From Desulfobacterales bacterium (GTDB lineage Bacteria; Desulfobacterota; Desulfobacteria; Desulfobacterales; JAUYIZ01): a DNA stretch of 32,535 bases. Location: the NCBI GenBank assembly GCA_030688615.1, contig JAUYIZ010000424.1, positions 1 through 32,535 of the forward strand. The letters are read 5' to 3'. Every line of letters begins with the position of its first letter. Within the stretch, counting starts at the first letter, position 1. Under the pieces are notes generated by a model that did no database searches, had not been told where the DNA came from, and was given only the letters and a program-made list of their open reading frames with translations. A program made the position numbers and the translations under genes. Positions 17,445 through 26,043 of the stretch are shown one piece after another.

Positions 17445-19376
17445 TTACGGGTTGTCACGGTCTTTTCTGAAGAGGGCCGCAACCCCGTCGGGATCATCCC
17501 CGGACACGATGGCGCCGCTGGAAGGGTTCATGTGAAGGGGCATCACGCCATCGGGAATGTCAAAGTATTGATAGGCCTTTTTTAAAAGCGCGGCTTCCAT
17601 GAATTGAATCCAGACGGGAAGGGCTGCGGCGGCCCCGGTTTCCCCTTTTCCCAGGGTGGTGTGATCATCCCGGCCGATCCATACGCCTGTGACGATGGAA
17701 GGGGAGAAACCGATAAAAAGAGCGTCTTTAAAATCATCGGTGGTGCCGGTTTTTCCGGCGATGGGGTGCGAAATGACCTGTGCCTTTTTCCCCGTGCCTT
17801 CCTTGATTACCCCTTCCAGCATGTTGGTAATGATCGCCGCACCCGTGCGGGACATGGGTGTGGTTTTTTGCGGTCTGATGCGCCAGATGGACCGGCCGGA
17901 GTGATCCACGATTTCCACAACTCCAAAGGGCTGCGTTCTTTTGCCTTGGTCGGCAAACACGGCGTAAGCGGATGTTAATTCCATGAGGGTCGTTTCCGAA
18001 GTGCCAAGGGCCAGGGAAAGATTCACCGAAAGGGTCGACTCGATGCCCAGGGAATGCGCAAACCGGGCAACTGGCAAGGGGCCCAACATCTCCATAAGGC
18101 GCACTGCGGGTATATTTTTGGAAAGGGCCAGGGCTTTGCGCAAAGATAATTCACCCTCAAAGGTGTTGGTGAAATTTTTTGGGGCCCAGTCCTTTCCGCT
18201 GCCGGCGCCTTTAAACGCCACCGGCGCATCCAGTATCATCGTGTTCTGTTTAAACCCATGTTCAATGGCATAGGCGTAAAGCACCGGTTTAAAGGCCGAG
18301 CCGGCCTGCCGGCGCGCGGCGGTGGTGCGATTGAAGGCGCTTGCGGTAAAATCCTTTCCGCCCACCATGGCAAGGATTCCCCCGGAATGTGCATCAATGG
18401 AAATCAGGGCGCCCTGGGGATCCGGATGAACGATCCCCTGCCGTTTCATTCTGGATTCGAGCGAGGCCAGGCCTTCTTGAACTGCTTTTTCAGCGACCCG
18501 CTGCAGGTCATGGGACAGGGTCGTAAACACACGGACGCCGCCCTGGTAAAGTTTCTCCGGGCCGATGGTGTCGTCTAAGAACGTTTTGATGTACTGAACA
18601 AAATAGGGCGCCTGCGTAGGTCTGTCCGGTTCGATCAGGTGAACATCTTCCTTTACGGCCTCCTGATACGCAGGTTGGCCGATGATGCCCGCTTGCAGCA
18701 TCTGCCGTAAAACAATATTGCGGCGCTTGACGGCCAGGGGTTTGTTGATATGGGGAGAATACCTGGAGGGCGCCCTGGGCAGGGCCGCAATCAAGGCGGA
18801 TTCGGAGAGGCTCAGTGCGGTGACGGATTTCCCAAAAAATATTCTGGCGGCCGATTCCACACCATAGGCGCCGCTGCCGAAATAGACCTGGTTTAAATAA
18901 AATTGCAGGATTTCATCCTTGGTGTATCGGCGCTCCAGCTGAAACGCCAGAAATGCTTCTCTGATTTTCCGGATCATGGTTTTTTTGGATGAGAGGAACA
19001 GCGTCTTGGCCAGTTGCTGGGTGATGGTGCTCGCCCCTTCAACAAACTGTCCAGCCCGGACGTCTTTGATGATGGCCCTTAAAACGCCTTTCAGGTCGAC
19101 ACCGCTATGTTTATAAAAATTTCTATCTTCCGTGCTGATCAGTGCCTTGACAAGATAATCCGGGATCACTTGGAGGGATACCGGGTCTCTTTTTTCCAGA
19201 AAAAATTCAGCCAGAAGTATCTTGTCGGCAGAATATATCCGGGTGACAGCCGAGGGTCTGAAGGTTTCAAGAGATCTGATCTGGGGCAGGTCTTGGGTCA
19301 GGGCCACCATCGTCCCGATGGTGGCGCCGAGGAGGACCCCGAAAATCAGAATGATCAGTGTGGTTTTCGTTTTCAT
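17445..19376 (-). CDS. Class A penicillin-binding protein (PBP1A-like)
   Basis: This 643-residue bifunctional peptidoglycan synthase has one N-terminal membrane helix (TLIILIFGVLLGATIGTMVAL), so most of the protein faces the periplasm. The glycosyltransferase domain has EDRNFYKHSG with the catalytic Glu near residue 90, and GASTITQQLAKT. The transpeptidase has SxxK as SAFK, SxN as SKN, and KTGTT. All are intact. It lies 64 bp after cobO on the same strand and may be the last gene of an eamA-cobO-pbp run. Exact PBP1A versus PBP1C naming is not fixed by the sequence; the length and motifs favour 1A. Confidence 0.95.
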   Translation of the reverse strand: MKTKTTLIILIFGVLLGATIGTMVALTQDLPQIRSLETFRPSAVTRIYSADKILLAEFFLEKRDPVSLQVIPDYLVKALISTEDRNFYKHSGVDLKGVLRAIIKDVRAGQFVEGASTITQQLAKTLFLSSKKTMIRKIREAFLAFQLERRYTKDEILQFYLNQVYFGSGAYGVESAARIFFGKSVTALSLSESALIAALPRAPSRYSPHINKPLAVKRRNIVLRQMLQAGIIGQPAYQEAVKEDVHLIEPDRPTQAPYFVQYIKTFLDDTIGPEKLYQGGVRVFTTLSHDLQRVAEKAVQEGLASLESRMKRQGIVHPDPQGALISIDAHSGGILAMVGGKDFTASAFNRTTAARRQAGSAFKPVLYAYAIEHGFKQNTMILDAPVAFKGAGSGKDWAPKNFTNTFEGELSLRKALALSKNIPAVRLMEMLGPLPVARFAHSLGIESTLSVNLSLALGTSETTLMELTSAYAVFADQGKRTQPFGVVEIVDHSGRSIWRIRPQKTTPMSRTGAAIITNMLEGVIKEGTGKKAQVISHPIAGKTGTTDDFKDALFIGFSPSIVTGVWIGRDDHTTLGKGETGAAAALPVWIQFMEAALLKKAYQYFDIPDGVMPLHMNPSSGAIVSGDDPDGVAALFRKDRDNP

Positions 19377-19440
19377 ATCGGGAAAGGGTCCAAGGATTCA
19401 AGGGATTCTTTTCTATAACTTTATCAGTGGGAGAGGATCT

Positions 19441-19956
19441 TTATTTTTCGATTCCAACTCTGGCTTGCACTCCTTTGCTGTAATAGTGCCGGACAGCCTT
19501 CATTTCGGTCACCAGATCGGCGGCTTCAATAATTTCATCCGGTGCGCCCCGCCCCGTAAGCACCAGTTCCGTATCTTCCGGCTTGGCGGCGATGAGTTCC
19601 AGCAGATCCCGGGCTGAAAAAAGCCCCGTCATGACGGCAACATTGGCTTCATCCAGTATCACCAGCTTGTGCTCTCCTCCGGCCAGGACTGTTTTTACCT
19701 TTTCAAGCCCTTTTTGCGCTGCGGCGATTTCCCCGGCCGAAGGCTTTCCCTGGATAAACCGGCCGAGCCCGAACTGCTCCACGGTGATCAGATCGGAAAA
19801 TCTTGCCAACGCGGTGGTTTCGCTATAATGTCCCAGCTTCATAAACTGTGCCAGGTAAACCTTCAGGCCGGCCCCGGCAGCGCGGACGGCCAGACCGATG
19901 GCTGCGGTGGTTTTGCCTTTCCCGTCTCCGGTGTAAACCTGCACGAAGCCTTTCAT
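19441..19956 (-). CDS. cobO: Cob(I)alamin / cobyrinate a,c-diamide adenosyltransferase
   Basis: This 171-residue CobO/BtuR-family enzyme transfers the 5'-deoxyadenosyl group from ATP to cobalt of corrinoids, making adenosylcobalamin or its precursor. The P-loop is GDGKGKTTAA at residues 10-19; VILDEANVA is the Walker-B-like strand, and LTGRGAPDEIIE is a family motif. Length is normal. The ATG has AAGGATC upstream. It lies 20 bp after the EamA transporter gene. Other cobalamin genes are not in the window; corrinoid use is common in sulfate reducers with Wood-Ljungdahl chemistry. Confidence 0.94.
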   Translation of the reverse strand: MKGFVQVYTGDGKGKTTAAIGLAVRAAGAGLKVYLAQFMKLGHYSETTALARFSDLITVEQFGLGRFIQGKPSAGEIAAAQKGLEKVKTVLAGGEHKLVILDEANVAVMTGLFSARDLLELIAAKPEDTELVLTGRGAPDEIIEAADLVTEMKAVRHYYSKGVQARVGIEK

Positions 19957-19976
19957 GGTTTGATCCTTTTTTTCTG

Positions 19977-20867
19977 CTACACCATCAGGATGGTGCCCGC
20001 AACAACGGCAAAGATTCCAATGACAACGGCCCGGTTGAATACCTCCAGTTGACGGTTAAACAGAAATGAGAGCAGCAGCAGAAAGACCGGGGAAGTGGAA
20101 AAAATAGGGGAAACGACGCTGGCCGGCCCCGAACTGAGTGCGATAAAGCGAAAAAGATGGGCCAGGGCGCTGAACAGGCCGATCAGGCTGAACAGGCCCA
20201 GACTTCCGGCTTTTATGCCCTCAAAAGTCACCCGGCTGTTTCGGCTTAAGATAAAGACCCCTAAAACCAAAAATGCCGCTAAATTGGAGACCAGCGCGCC
20301 GGCGATGGGGGCATTGACGCCTGCAAGGCCGAATTTTACCAGGATGGGGCTTGCCCCCCAGGTTACACCCGTGCCCATTCCATAAAAAAACGCCCGGCGG
20401 GGCATGCCGCTCAACAGGCCCTTGCCGCCGCGGAAGGTTTCGGGACTCAAAGCGCCGAGAACCACACCCAGAACGATCAACAGAATGCCCATGGCAAGCT
20501 TCCAGGTCAAGGCCTCCCCCAGCATGAAAACGCCCATGGAAACGGCCACAAGGGGGCTGGTCCGCGACATGATTCCTGCAATGTTGGCTCCCACAAGCTG
20601 CACGCAGCGCAGGTAGAACCAGCGGCCCAGAATATAATGAATAATTCCGGCTGCCGAAAACCACAAGTAGCTCTGCCATGAAAAGGAGGCAAAATTGCTT
20701 AAACGTCCGGTGCCGATTAAAATCAGGACAAAAAAAACCATTCCGGCGGCAATGGTTATTAAAACACTGAAGCTCGCATCCATCATTTTAATGACGGCCC
20801 TGCGCGCTACAATGCCGTTGAAGGAGAAGCTGATTGCGCCTAAAAGGGCTAATAGACCCGCACTCAC
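19977..20867 (-). CDS. EamA/DMT-superfamily transporter
   Basis: This 296-residue protein has ten predicted membrane helices arranged as two EamA repeats, about residues 1-135 and 150-290. Family members export or import small metabolites. The position next to cobO might hint at a corrinoid-pathway metabolite, but that is speculative. The start is GTG at 20867, preceded by GAGGGG seven bases away. This ribosome site overlaps the 5-bp target duplication of MITE copy 2, whose end lies 13 bp from the start codon. Any native promoter beyond the element is therefore displaced by about 147 bp. Confidence 0.88.
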   Translation of the reverse strand: MSAGLLALLGAISFSFNGIVARRAVIKMMDASFSVLITIAAGMVFFVLILIGTGRLSNFASFSWQSYLWFSAAGIIHYILGRWFYLRCVQLVGANIAGIMSRTSPLVAVSMGVFMLGEALTWKLAMGILLIVLGVVLGALSPETFRGGKGLLSGMPRRAFFYGMGTGVTWGASPILVKFGLAGVNAPIAGALVSNLAAFLVLGVFILSRNSRVTFEGIKAGSLGLFSLIGLFSALAHLFRFIALSSGPASVVSPIFSTSPVFLLLLSFLFNRQLEVFNRAVVIGIFAVVAGTILMV

Positions 20868-20880
20868 GAATAAACCCCTC

Positions 20881-21022
20881 GAGACCTTTGCAAAACACCC
20901 CCTTTCGCCCGATTTCTGCGTCCGGCTAAAAATTTAATCCTCAAAATACTCAATGTATTCCTGTGGTTAAATTTTTTGCCATCCTTGAACTTGAACGAAA
21001 TTGAGCATTTTTCAAAGGTCTC
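20881..21022 (-). mobile_element. 142-bp MITE-like element, copy 2 (opposite orientation)
   Basis: The plus strand starts GAGACCTTTGCAAAA and ends TTTTTCAAAGGTCTC at 21022. The reverse complement aligns with copy 1 over all 142 bp with scattered substitutions and single-base indels. CCCTC lies on both sides (20876-20880 and 21023-21027) as a 5-bp target duplication. It has no ORF. It is inserted immediately upstream of the ribosome site of the EamA transporter gene. Confidence 0.88.
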
Positions 21023-21129
21023 CCCTCTGTAAAGATACGCGGTGATTGGAAACTTTCCTAACTGCGTTTCAACGTATGTTATAAGAAGGTGGCAAGTCAA
21101 GGGCAAACATCATCAAAGGTCCATCCGGG

Positions 21130-22392
21130 TTATTCCGCGCGCCGGGGGACGGTTCTGATCAGGGCTGCAATCAAGGTTGCAAAGAGCATATTTGCGGCGC
21201 CGAAGGCAAAGGCCCCGGCGTAACTGCGGCTCGCATCGAATACCAGCCCCCCCACGGCAGGGCCGATGGCCGCCCCGATGGTCCAGCCCACGCCGATGAT
21301 GCCCATGATCGTGCCGATGTCGTCCATGCCGAACACATCACTGACCAGCACCGTCACTTGAGAACTGAGGCCTCCCCATGAAAAGCCAAAAATTGCAGCC
21401 ACCAGATAAAAGACCCATAAGTCCTGGGTCCAGATCAGAAAGGTGAGCGCTCCGGCCTGGACCAGGGCGCTGGCGACCGCCGGTATTTTCCTGCCGATCG
21501 TGTCTGATATTCTGCCGACGACAATCCGCCCCGCAATGGATGCGGCGCCTATCAGACTGAGGATAAGCGCTGCATTCATCGGTTCGATGCCCAGATCGAC
21601 CGCATGGGGGACAATGTGGGTTAAAAGAAGATGGACACTCAAAGACAACAGCAGCCAGATCATGAAAAGGAACCAGAAGTTGGCGGTTCGGACGGCCTCC
21701 GTCAGGGAAAGACCGGTCCCGGGTTTACGTCCCTGGCCGTCCTGCCGCGCGGGCCGGGTGACGTCCGGCTTGGCGCCATCGGGTAAAAGTCCCATCTCGG
21801 CAGGATCTTTTTTCAGCAGGACAGACATGCAGGTGACGATGGACCAGGAGATGACGGCCAGTATCAGGAAGGCGGTACGCCAATCAAAAGCGGAAATGAG
21901 GTAGGCGGAAAACGGCGCCATAATAAAAGTGCCCGCAGCGTTGCCTGCGCCGGATATGCCCAAGGCAAATCCCCGCCGTTTGTCAAACCAGCGGGAAACC
22001 GTTGAGTTGACCACGGTGAATACCGGACTTGTCCCGAAGGCCAGCAGGAAGCTGTAACTAAAGTACAGATGCCATAAACTGCCTGCGCGGCTGATCATTA
22101 TCAGGCTCAGGCCGGTGAGTATTCCCATTAAAAACGTAAGGCGCCTGGGTCCGTACCTGTCCAGCGCCCAGCCCCCCAGAACCGAGGCGATGCTGGAAAT
22201 TGCCATGTGAGCAGAGAAAATCCCCGAGGTGACCGCACGGGACAGATAAAATTCGGTCTCGATGGAGTTAAAAAACACACCAAAGGAATAGCGCATGCCA
22301 TAGTTTGTCAACCCGATGGCCAAACTGGCGGCGACGATCACCCAGCCGTAGAAGATATTATCGTGCAGCCATAATAACCAGCGGGCCCACAT
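21130..22392 (-). CDS. MFS transporter, monocarboxylate/oxalate-formate-antiporter-like
   Basis: This is a 12-helix major facilitator. The start in the track (22440) adds 16 non-typical codons. The ATG at 22392 (MWARWLLWLHDNIFYGWVIV) has AAAAAGGA seven bases away and gives 420 residues. The first helix, YGWVIVAASLAIG, and the GGWALDRYGPRR loop are typical of the monocarboxylate/OFA branch. A central charged loop lies at about 185-215. It is divergent from ubiD, separated by 226 bp, which suggests carriage of an aromatic or other carboxylate acted on by the decarboxylase. Substrate not proven. Confidence 0.85.
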   Translation of the reverse strand: MWARWLLWLHDNIFYGWVIVAASLAIGLTNYGMRYSFGVFFNSIETEFYLSRAVTSGIFSAHMAISSIASVLGGWALDRYGPRRLTFLMGILTGLSLIMISRAGSLWHLYFSYSFLLAFGTSPVFTVVNSTVSRWFDKRRGFALGISGAGNAAGTFIMAPFSAYLISAFDWRTAFLILAVISWSIVTCMSVLLKKDPAEMGLLPDGAKPDVTRPARQDGQGRKPGTGLSLTEAVRTANFWFLFMIWLLLSLSVHLLLTHIVPHAVDLGIEPMNAALILSLIGAASIAGRIVVGRISDTIGRKIPAVASALVQAGALTFLIWTQDLWVFYLVAAIFGFSWGGLSSQVTVLVSDVFGMDDIGTIMGIIGVGWTIGAAIGPAVGGLVFDASRSYAGAFAFGAANMLFATLIAALIRTVPRRAE

Positions 22393-22549
22393 AATATAAT
22401 CCTTTTTATAAAAAAGTCTTTTGCCAAACACCCCCGGCAACCTATATCAGCCGGCATAAGTTTGTCAAGCCGCGCCCCGGGCTGCCCCGGGGAAATCCGG
22501 CAAGCGGGGATGCAGCGCATATCCTGCCGGATGAAACAGCGCTTTTGGC

Positions 22550-22579
22550 TTGACAGGCCTGCCCTCGTTTTGACATAAT
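22550..22579 (+). promoter_or_regulatory. Candidate sigma70 promoter for ubiD
   Basis: TTGACA (22550-22555), 18-bp spacer, CATAAT (22574-22579). Transcription would begin about 32 bases before the ubiD ATG. Confidence 0.55.
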
Positions 22580-22618
22580 CCGGGCCTGAACCTAAAAAAA
22601 AGAAGCGAGGTGAGAGTT

Positions 22619-24205
22619 ATGGCATATTACCGAGATTTGCGCGACTATTTAAAAGTCCTGGAAGAAAAAAACAAGTTGGTGAGAATCAAAAGTGAGATCA
22701 ACAAGGACACTGAACTGCATCCCTTGGTGCGGTGGCAGTTTCGCGGGCTTCCCGAAGCCGAGCGCAAGGGGTTTCTGTTTGAAAATGTCACGGATGTTCA
22801 CGGGCGAAAATATTCCATACCGGTGGCGGTGGCGATTCATGCGGCGTCCCGGGAGATTTACGGACTGGCCATGGGCTGCGGGCCCCATGAAATTGCTGAA
22901 AAATGGACCCGGGCTCAGCTCAACCCGCTGGCGCCCCGGATGGTATCGAGCGGGCCGGTTCAGGAGGAGATTCACAAGGGAGCAAAGCTCCTGGAACATG
23001 GCGGGATGGAAGAGTTTCCGGTGCCCATATCGACCCCTGGATTTGATAACGCCCCTTATTTAACGGCGGCCAACTGGGTGACAAAAGATCCGGAAACCGG
23101 GCTGCGCAATATGGGCAATTACCGCTCCATGGTCAAACGGGAGAACCGGCTGGGAATTTTAAGCCGCGGCACGCAGCATCTTCGCATTCACTGGGAAAAA
23201 AGTCGCAAGGCGGGCAAACCCCTGCAGGCGGCAATCGTTTTAGGGCCGCCGCCCAATGTCGGCCTGGTGGCTACGGCTAAAATTGCTTTCGGTGTCGATG
23301 AGTATGCTGTCGCCGGCGGGCTTGCGGGCGAGCCGCTGGAACTGGTCAAATGCCAGACCGTGGATCTGGAAGTTCCGGCCACGGCGGAAATCGTCATCGA
23401 GGGCGAAATGCCGGTGGATGCCATGGAAACCGAAGGGGCTTTCGGGGAATTTTCCGGCTACATGGGAATGCCCGGGATCAATCCTTTCCTGAACATCACC
23501 TGCATCACCCATCGCAAAAAACCCATATTCAATGCTTTTCTCAGCCAGTTCCCCCCCAGTGAGAGCAGCAAATTGAGGCAGGTGGGCAGCGAGGCGGCTT
23601 TCTATAAATTCCTGAAATACGACTGCAACATCTCGGGTGTCCGCGATGTGGCTTTTCATGAAAGTTCCGGCAGCGCCCCTTATATGGTTATTCGAATAAA
23701 GAAAAATTTCCCCTCCGAAGGCTGGCAGGCGCTCAATGGCGCTGCGGCTTATACCGCCACCAACGGCAAATTTATCATTCTGGTGGATGAAGACATCGAT
23801 CCCTGGGATGCGGATTCGGTCAACTGGGCCATGAGCTTTCGCGTGCAACCCCACCGGGACATCCGGATCACCATGGGAAGAGAATCCTCGCTGGATCCCT
23901 CCTCGGCACCCCTTGAAGAAGGAGATCGGCGCTATCCCATGCCCCACGGCTGTTCCTCGATTTTAATCGATGCCACCATGAAGTGGCCTTATCCACCGGT
24001 TTCCCTGCCCCGGAAAAACTTCATGGAGGAGGCCAGGAAGATATGGGAAAGGGAGGGACTGCCCAAGCTGAGTCCGAAAACGCCCTGGTACGGCTACTCC
24101 CTGGGTTACTGGACCGAGGAAAATGAGGCGGAAGCCCGTCTGGCGCTGGAAGGCCGGTATTATGAAACCGGCGATAAATTCGGCAGCAATAAAGTGAAAT
24201 CCTGA
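22619..24205 (+). CDS. UbiD-family prenylated-FMN-dependent decarboxylase
   Basis: UbiD enzymes decarboxylate or carboxylate aromatic and alpha,beta-unsaturated acids using prenylated FMN and a divalent metal. This protein is about 528 residues if it starts at ATG 22619 (MAYYRDLRDYLKVL); the track's GTG at 22610 sits inside the GAGGTGAG ribosome site. It has the cofactor/metal segment GNYRSM near residue 165, and TEGAFGEFSGY near 275-285 with the two family Glu residues. No UbiX-type prenyltransferase is in the window. Real substrate unknown: UbiD in sulfate reducers can act on hydroxybenzoates or phenylphosphate-type compounds. The MFS gene on the other side is its likely partner. Confidence 0.92.
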   Translation: MAYYRDLRDYLKVLEEKNKLVRIKSEINKDTELHPLVRWQFRGLPEAERKGFLFENVTDVHGRKYSIPVAVAIHAASREIYGLAMGCGPHEIAEKWTRAQLNPLAPRMVSSGPVQEEIHKGAKLLEHGGMEEFPVPISTPGFDNAPYLTAANWVTKDPETGLRNMGNYRSMVKRENRLGILSRGTQHLRIHWEKSRKAGKPLQAAIVLGPPPNVGLVATAKIAFGVDEYAVAGGLAGEPLELVKCQTVDLEVPATAEIVIEGEMPVDAMETEGAFGEFSGYMGMPGINPFLNITCITHRKKPIFNAFLSQFPPSESSKLRQVGSEAAFYKFLKYDCNISGVRDVAFHESSGSAPYMVIRIKKNFPSEGWQALNGAAAYTATNGKFIILVDEDIDPWDADSVNWAMSFRVQPHRDIRITMGRESSLDPSSAPLEEGDRRYPMPHGCSSILIDATMKWPYPPVSLPRKNFMEEARKIWEREGLPKLSPKTPWYGYSLGYWTEENEAEARLALEGRYYETGDKFGSNKVKS

Positions 24206-24223
24206 TTTTAGGTACGCGAGCCC

Positions 24224-24454
24224 TTACTCGATGCTATGGCAGGATTTGCAAAATTTACGGGGGACCCCTCTGCCGATCCAGCGAAAAACCATCGAATGTT
24301 TGACACCGCATTTGGGACAGATACATTCAACTTTGTCTTTGCAGTCAAGGTCAAAGGTTGCGGCGTCATATTCTAAATCGTTGCTTGGCTGCAGTTCCAG
24401 ATCGTTGCGGTATTGTAATCCTGCGCGAATTTTTCCACCCCTGATGTTAGACAT
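24224..24454 (-). CDS. Small zinc-ribbon protein of unknown function
   Basis: This 76-residue protein has an acidic middle, then CICPKC at about residues 44-49 and CKSC near 69-72. This is a four-Cys zinc-ribbon spacing with a basic stretch (RWIGRGVPRK) between. It may bind nucleic acid or act as a structural zinc protein. No family was recognised. GTGAGG lies before the ATG. It is 141 bp downstream of rfbD on the same strand, and its stop is 18 bp from the ubiD stop (convergent). Confidence 0.6.
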   Translation of the reverse strand: MSNIRGGKIRAGLQYRNDLELQPSNDLEYDAATFDLDCKDKVECICPKCGVKHSMVFRWIGRGVPRKFCKSCHSIE

Positions 24455-24595
24455 ATAGACCTCACGGTGTCAGCCGATTTAAGCCGTGGCGTTGAGTTCC
24501 GCACGGCAGAAGCAATTTGACGGCCGCGTTATGGCATTGGAAAATCAAAAAATCAATATAAATTATAACCTGGTCCTAAATATTGCGGTCCTGCT

Positions 24596-25483
24596 TCAGG
24601 AACTTTCCCGCATCATCCGGTCCAGGAGTGTTTTTAAGCTCTCGGGCCAGGGTTTGGGGGTTATCCCGAAGTTGTTTTGAATCCGGGTGCTGTCCAGTGC
24701 GGAGTAAGGGGGTCTGCGGGCTTTGGCCGGATAGTCTGCTGTTGAGATGGGTATGATCCGGCGTATCTTGAGGGGGCGGTACTGTATGGCCAGGTTAAAC
24801 AGGGTTTCCGCAAACATGTGCCAGGTGGTCACGCCCTCGCCGCAATAGTGGTAAGTTCCCCAGGCAACAGGGGCTCCTTCTGATATTCTCCGGGCGATCC
24901 GCAGAATGCATTCGGCCAGATCGGCAGCACTGGTGGGGGAGCCGAACTGATCGGCGACGACGCTGACGACCTCCCGCTCGCGGCCGATCTGCAACATGGT
25001 CTTCACAAAATTTTTCCCGTAGAAGCCGTAGAGCCAGGATGTGCGGATGATGATGTGCTCGCGTAAAGCAGACCGGACCCTGTCTTCTCCCCGGGCCTGG
25101 CTTTGACCATAAACAGAAAGGGGGGATACGACATCATCTTCCAGATAGGGCGTTGTCTTGGTTCCGTCGAACACATAATCGGTGGAGATCTGGATAAGGG
25201 GAATGCGTGCCAGATGACAGCATCCGGCAAGATTAGCCGGGCCGGTGCTGTTGACGGCAAAAGCACGCTCCGGTTCGTCCTCGGCCTGGTCCACCCGGGT
25301 ATAGCCGGCCGCATTTACGACCAGATCCGGTTTAACCGAATCGATGCTCTCTTTAACTTGAGATGGCTGCGTGATATCCAGCCGGGACGAACCGAATCCC
25401 CGGATATGGAAAGGATAGTCTTTCCCTTGCATTAAGATTTCTGAGCCCAGCTGTCCTTGGGCGCCGGTAACCAGAATTTTCAC
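24596..25483 (-). CDS. rfbD: dTDP-4-dehydrorhamnose reductase, atypical catalytic motif
   Basis: RfbD/RmlD reduces dTDP-4-dehydro-L-rhamnose to dTDP-L-rhamnose with NAD(P)H for surface polysaccharide synthesis. The 295-residue short-chain dehydrogenase-like protein has Rossmann GAQGQLG at residues 7-13, STDYVFDG at 100-107, and the catalytic Tyr in SVYGQSQ (Tyr125). The expected YxxxK reads YGQSQ, so Lys is replaced by Gln129. GTG start at 25483 overlaps the rfbC stop by four bases. It is the last of the rfbA-rfbC-rfbD run. Activity may be reduced, or the residue may be tolerated in this lineage. Confidence 0.9.
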   Translation of the reverse strand: MKILVTGAQGQLGSEILMQGKDYPFHIRGFGSSRLDITQPSQVKESIDSVKPDLVVNAAGYTRVDQAEDEPERAFAVNSTGPANLAGCCHLARIPLIQISTDYVFDGTKTTPYLEDDVVSPLSVYGQSQARGEDRVRSALREHIIIRTSWLYGFYGKNFVKTMLQIGREREVVSVVADQFGSPTSAADLAECILRIARRISEGAPVAWGTYHYCGEGVTTWHMFAETLFNLAIQYRPLKIRRIIPISTADYPAKARRPPYSALDSTRIQNNFGITPKPWPESLKTLLDRMMRESS

Positions 25484-26043
25484 GATTTGCGGCCTGTCTG
25501 AGGAAGTTTGTCCGGCGGCAGATCCGAAAGGCAGGGGTATGTTCTGTCTTTTTCAGAAAGGATCGGGTTCTTTACCGGCCAGTTGATGCCAAGGCCCGGA
25601 TCAGACCAGAGTATCCCTCCTTCGTCCCCGGGGGCATAAAGCGCTGAACATTTGTACAGCACATGGGCCGAATCGCTCAGTACGCAAAAGCCGTGGGCGA
25701 ACCCTTCCGGGATGAAGATCTGATGCTTGTTTTGTCCGGACAGGTGAATTCCGAACCACTGTCCGAAAGTGGGGGAACCCGGGCGGATATCCACGCAGAC
25801 ATCGTATATTTCCCCGGTGATCACACCCACGAGTTTTGCCTGGGCCTGGGTCCTCTGGTAGTGAAGCCCGCGCAGGGTGTTTCGGACGGAAAAGGAGACG
25901 TTGTCCTGAACAAATATCCGGTTGATGCCGGACCGGGCATACCGCTCCCGGTGAAAAATTTCCACGAAAAAACCGCGGTCGTCCTGAAATACTTCCGGTT
26001 CGACAACCCAAACGCCGTCAAGGGGAGCAGGTCTGAGGTTCAT
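25480..26043 (-). CDS. rfbC: dTDP-4-dehydrorhamnose 3,5-epimerase
   Basis: RfbC/RmlC epimerises dTDP-4-dehydro-6-deoxyglucose at C3 and C5. The 187-residue cupin protein starts [24 protein letters not shown] and has [23 protein letters not shown] (the catalytic His region near residue 60) and [12 protein letters not shown]. Length is normal. The ATG overlaps the rfbA stop by four bases (ATGA). AAGGA lies before it. Confidence 0.96.
   Translation of the reverse strand: MNLRPAPLDGVWVVEPEVFQDDRGFFVEIFHRERYARSGINRIFVQDNVSFSVRNTLRGLHYQRTQAQAKLVGVITGEIYDVCVDIRPGSPTFGQWFGIHLSGQNKHQIFIPEGFAHGFCVLSDSAHVLYKCSALYAPGDEGGILWSDPGLGINWPVKNPILSEKDRTYPCLSDLPPDKLPQTGRKS

Noticed and set aside
23240-23947. 235-aa minus ORF inside ubiD
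   Set aside because: Shadow frame; no family motif, while UbiD motifs on the plus strand are intact.
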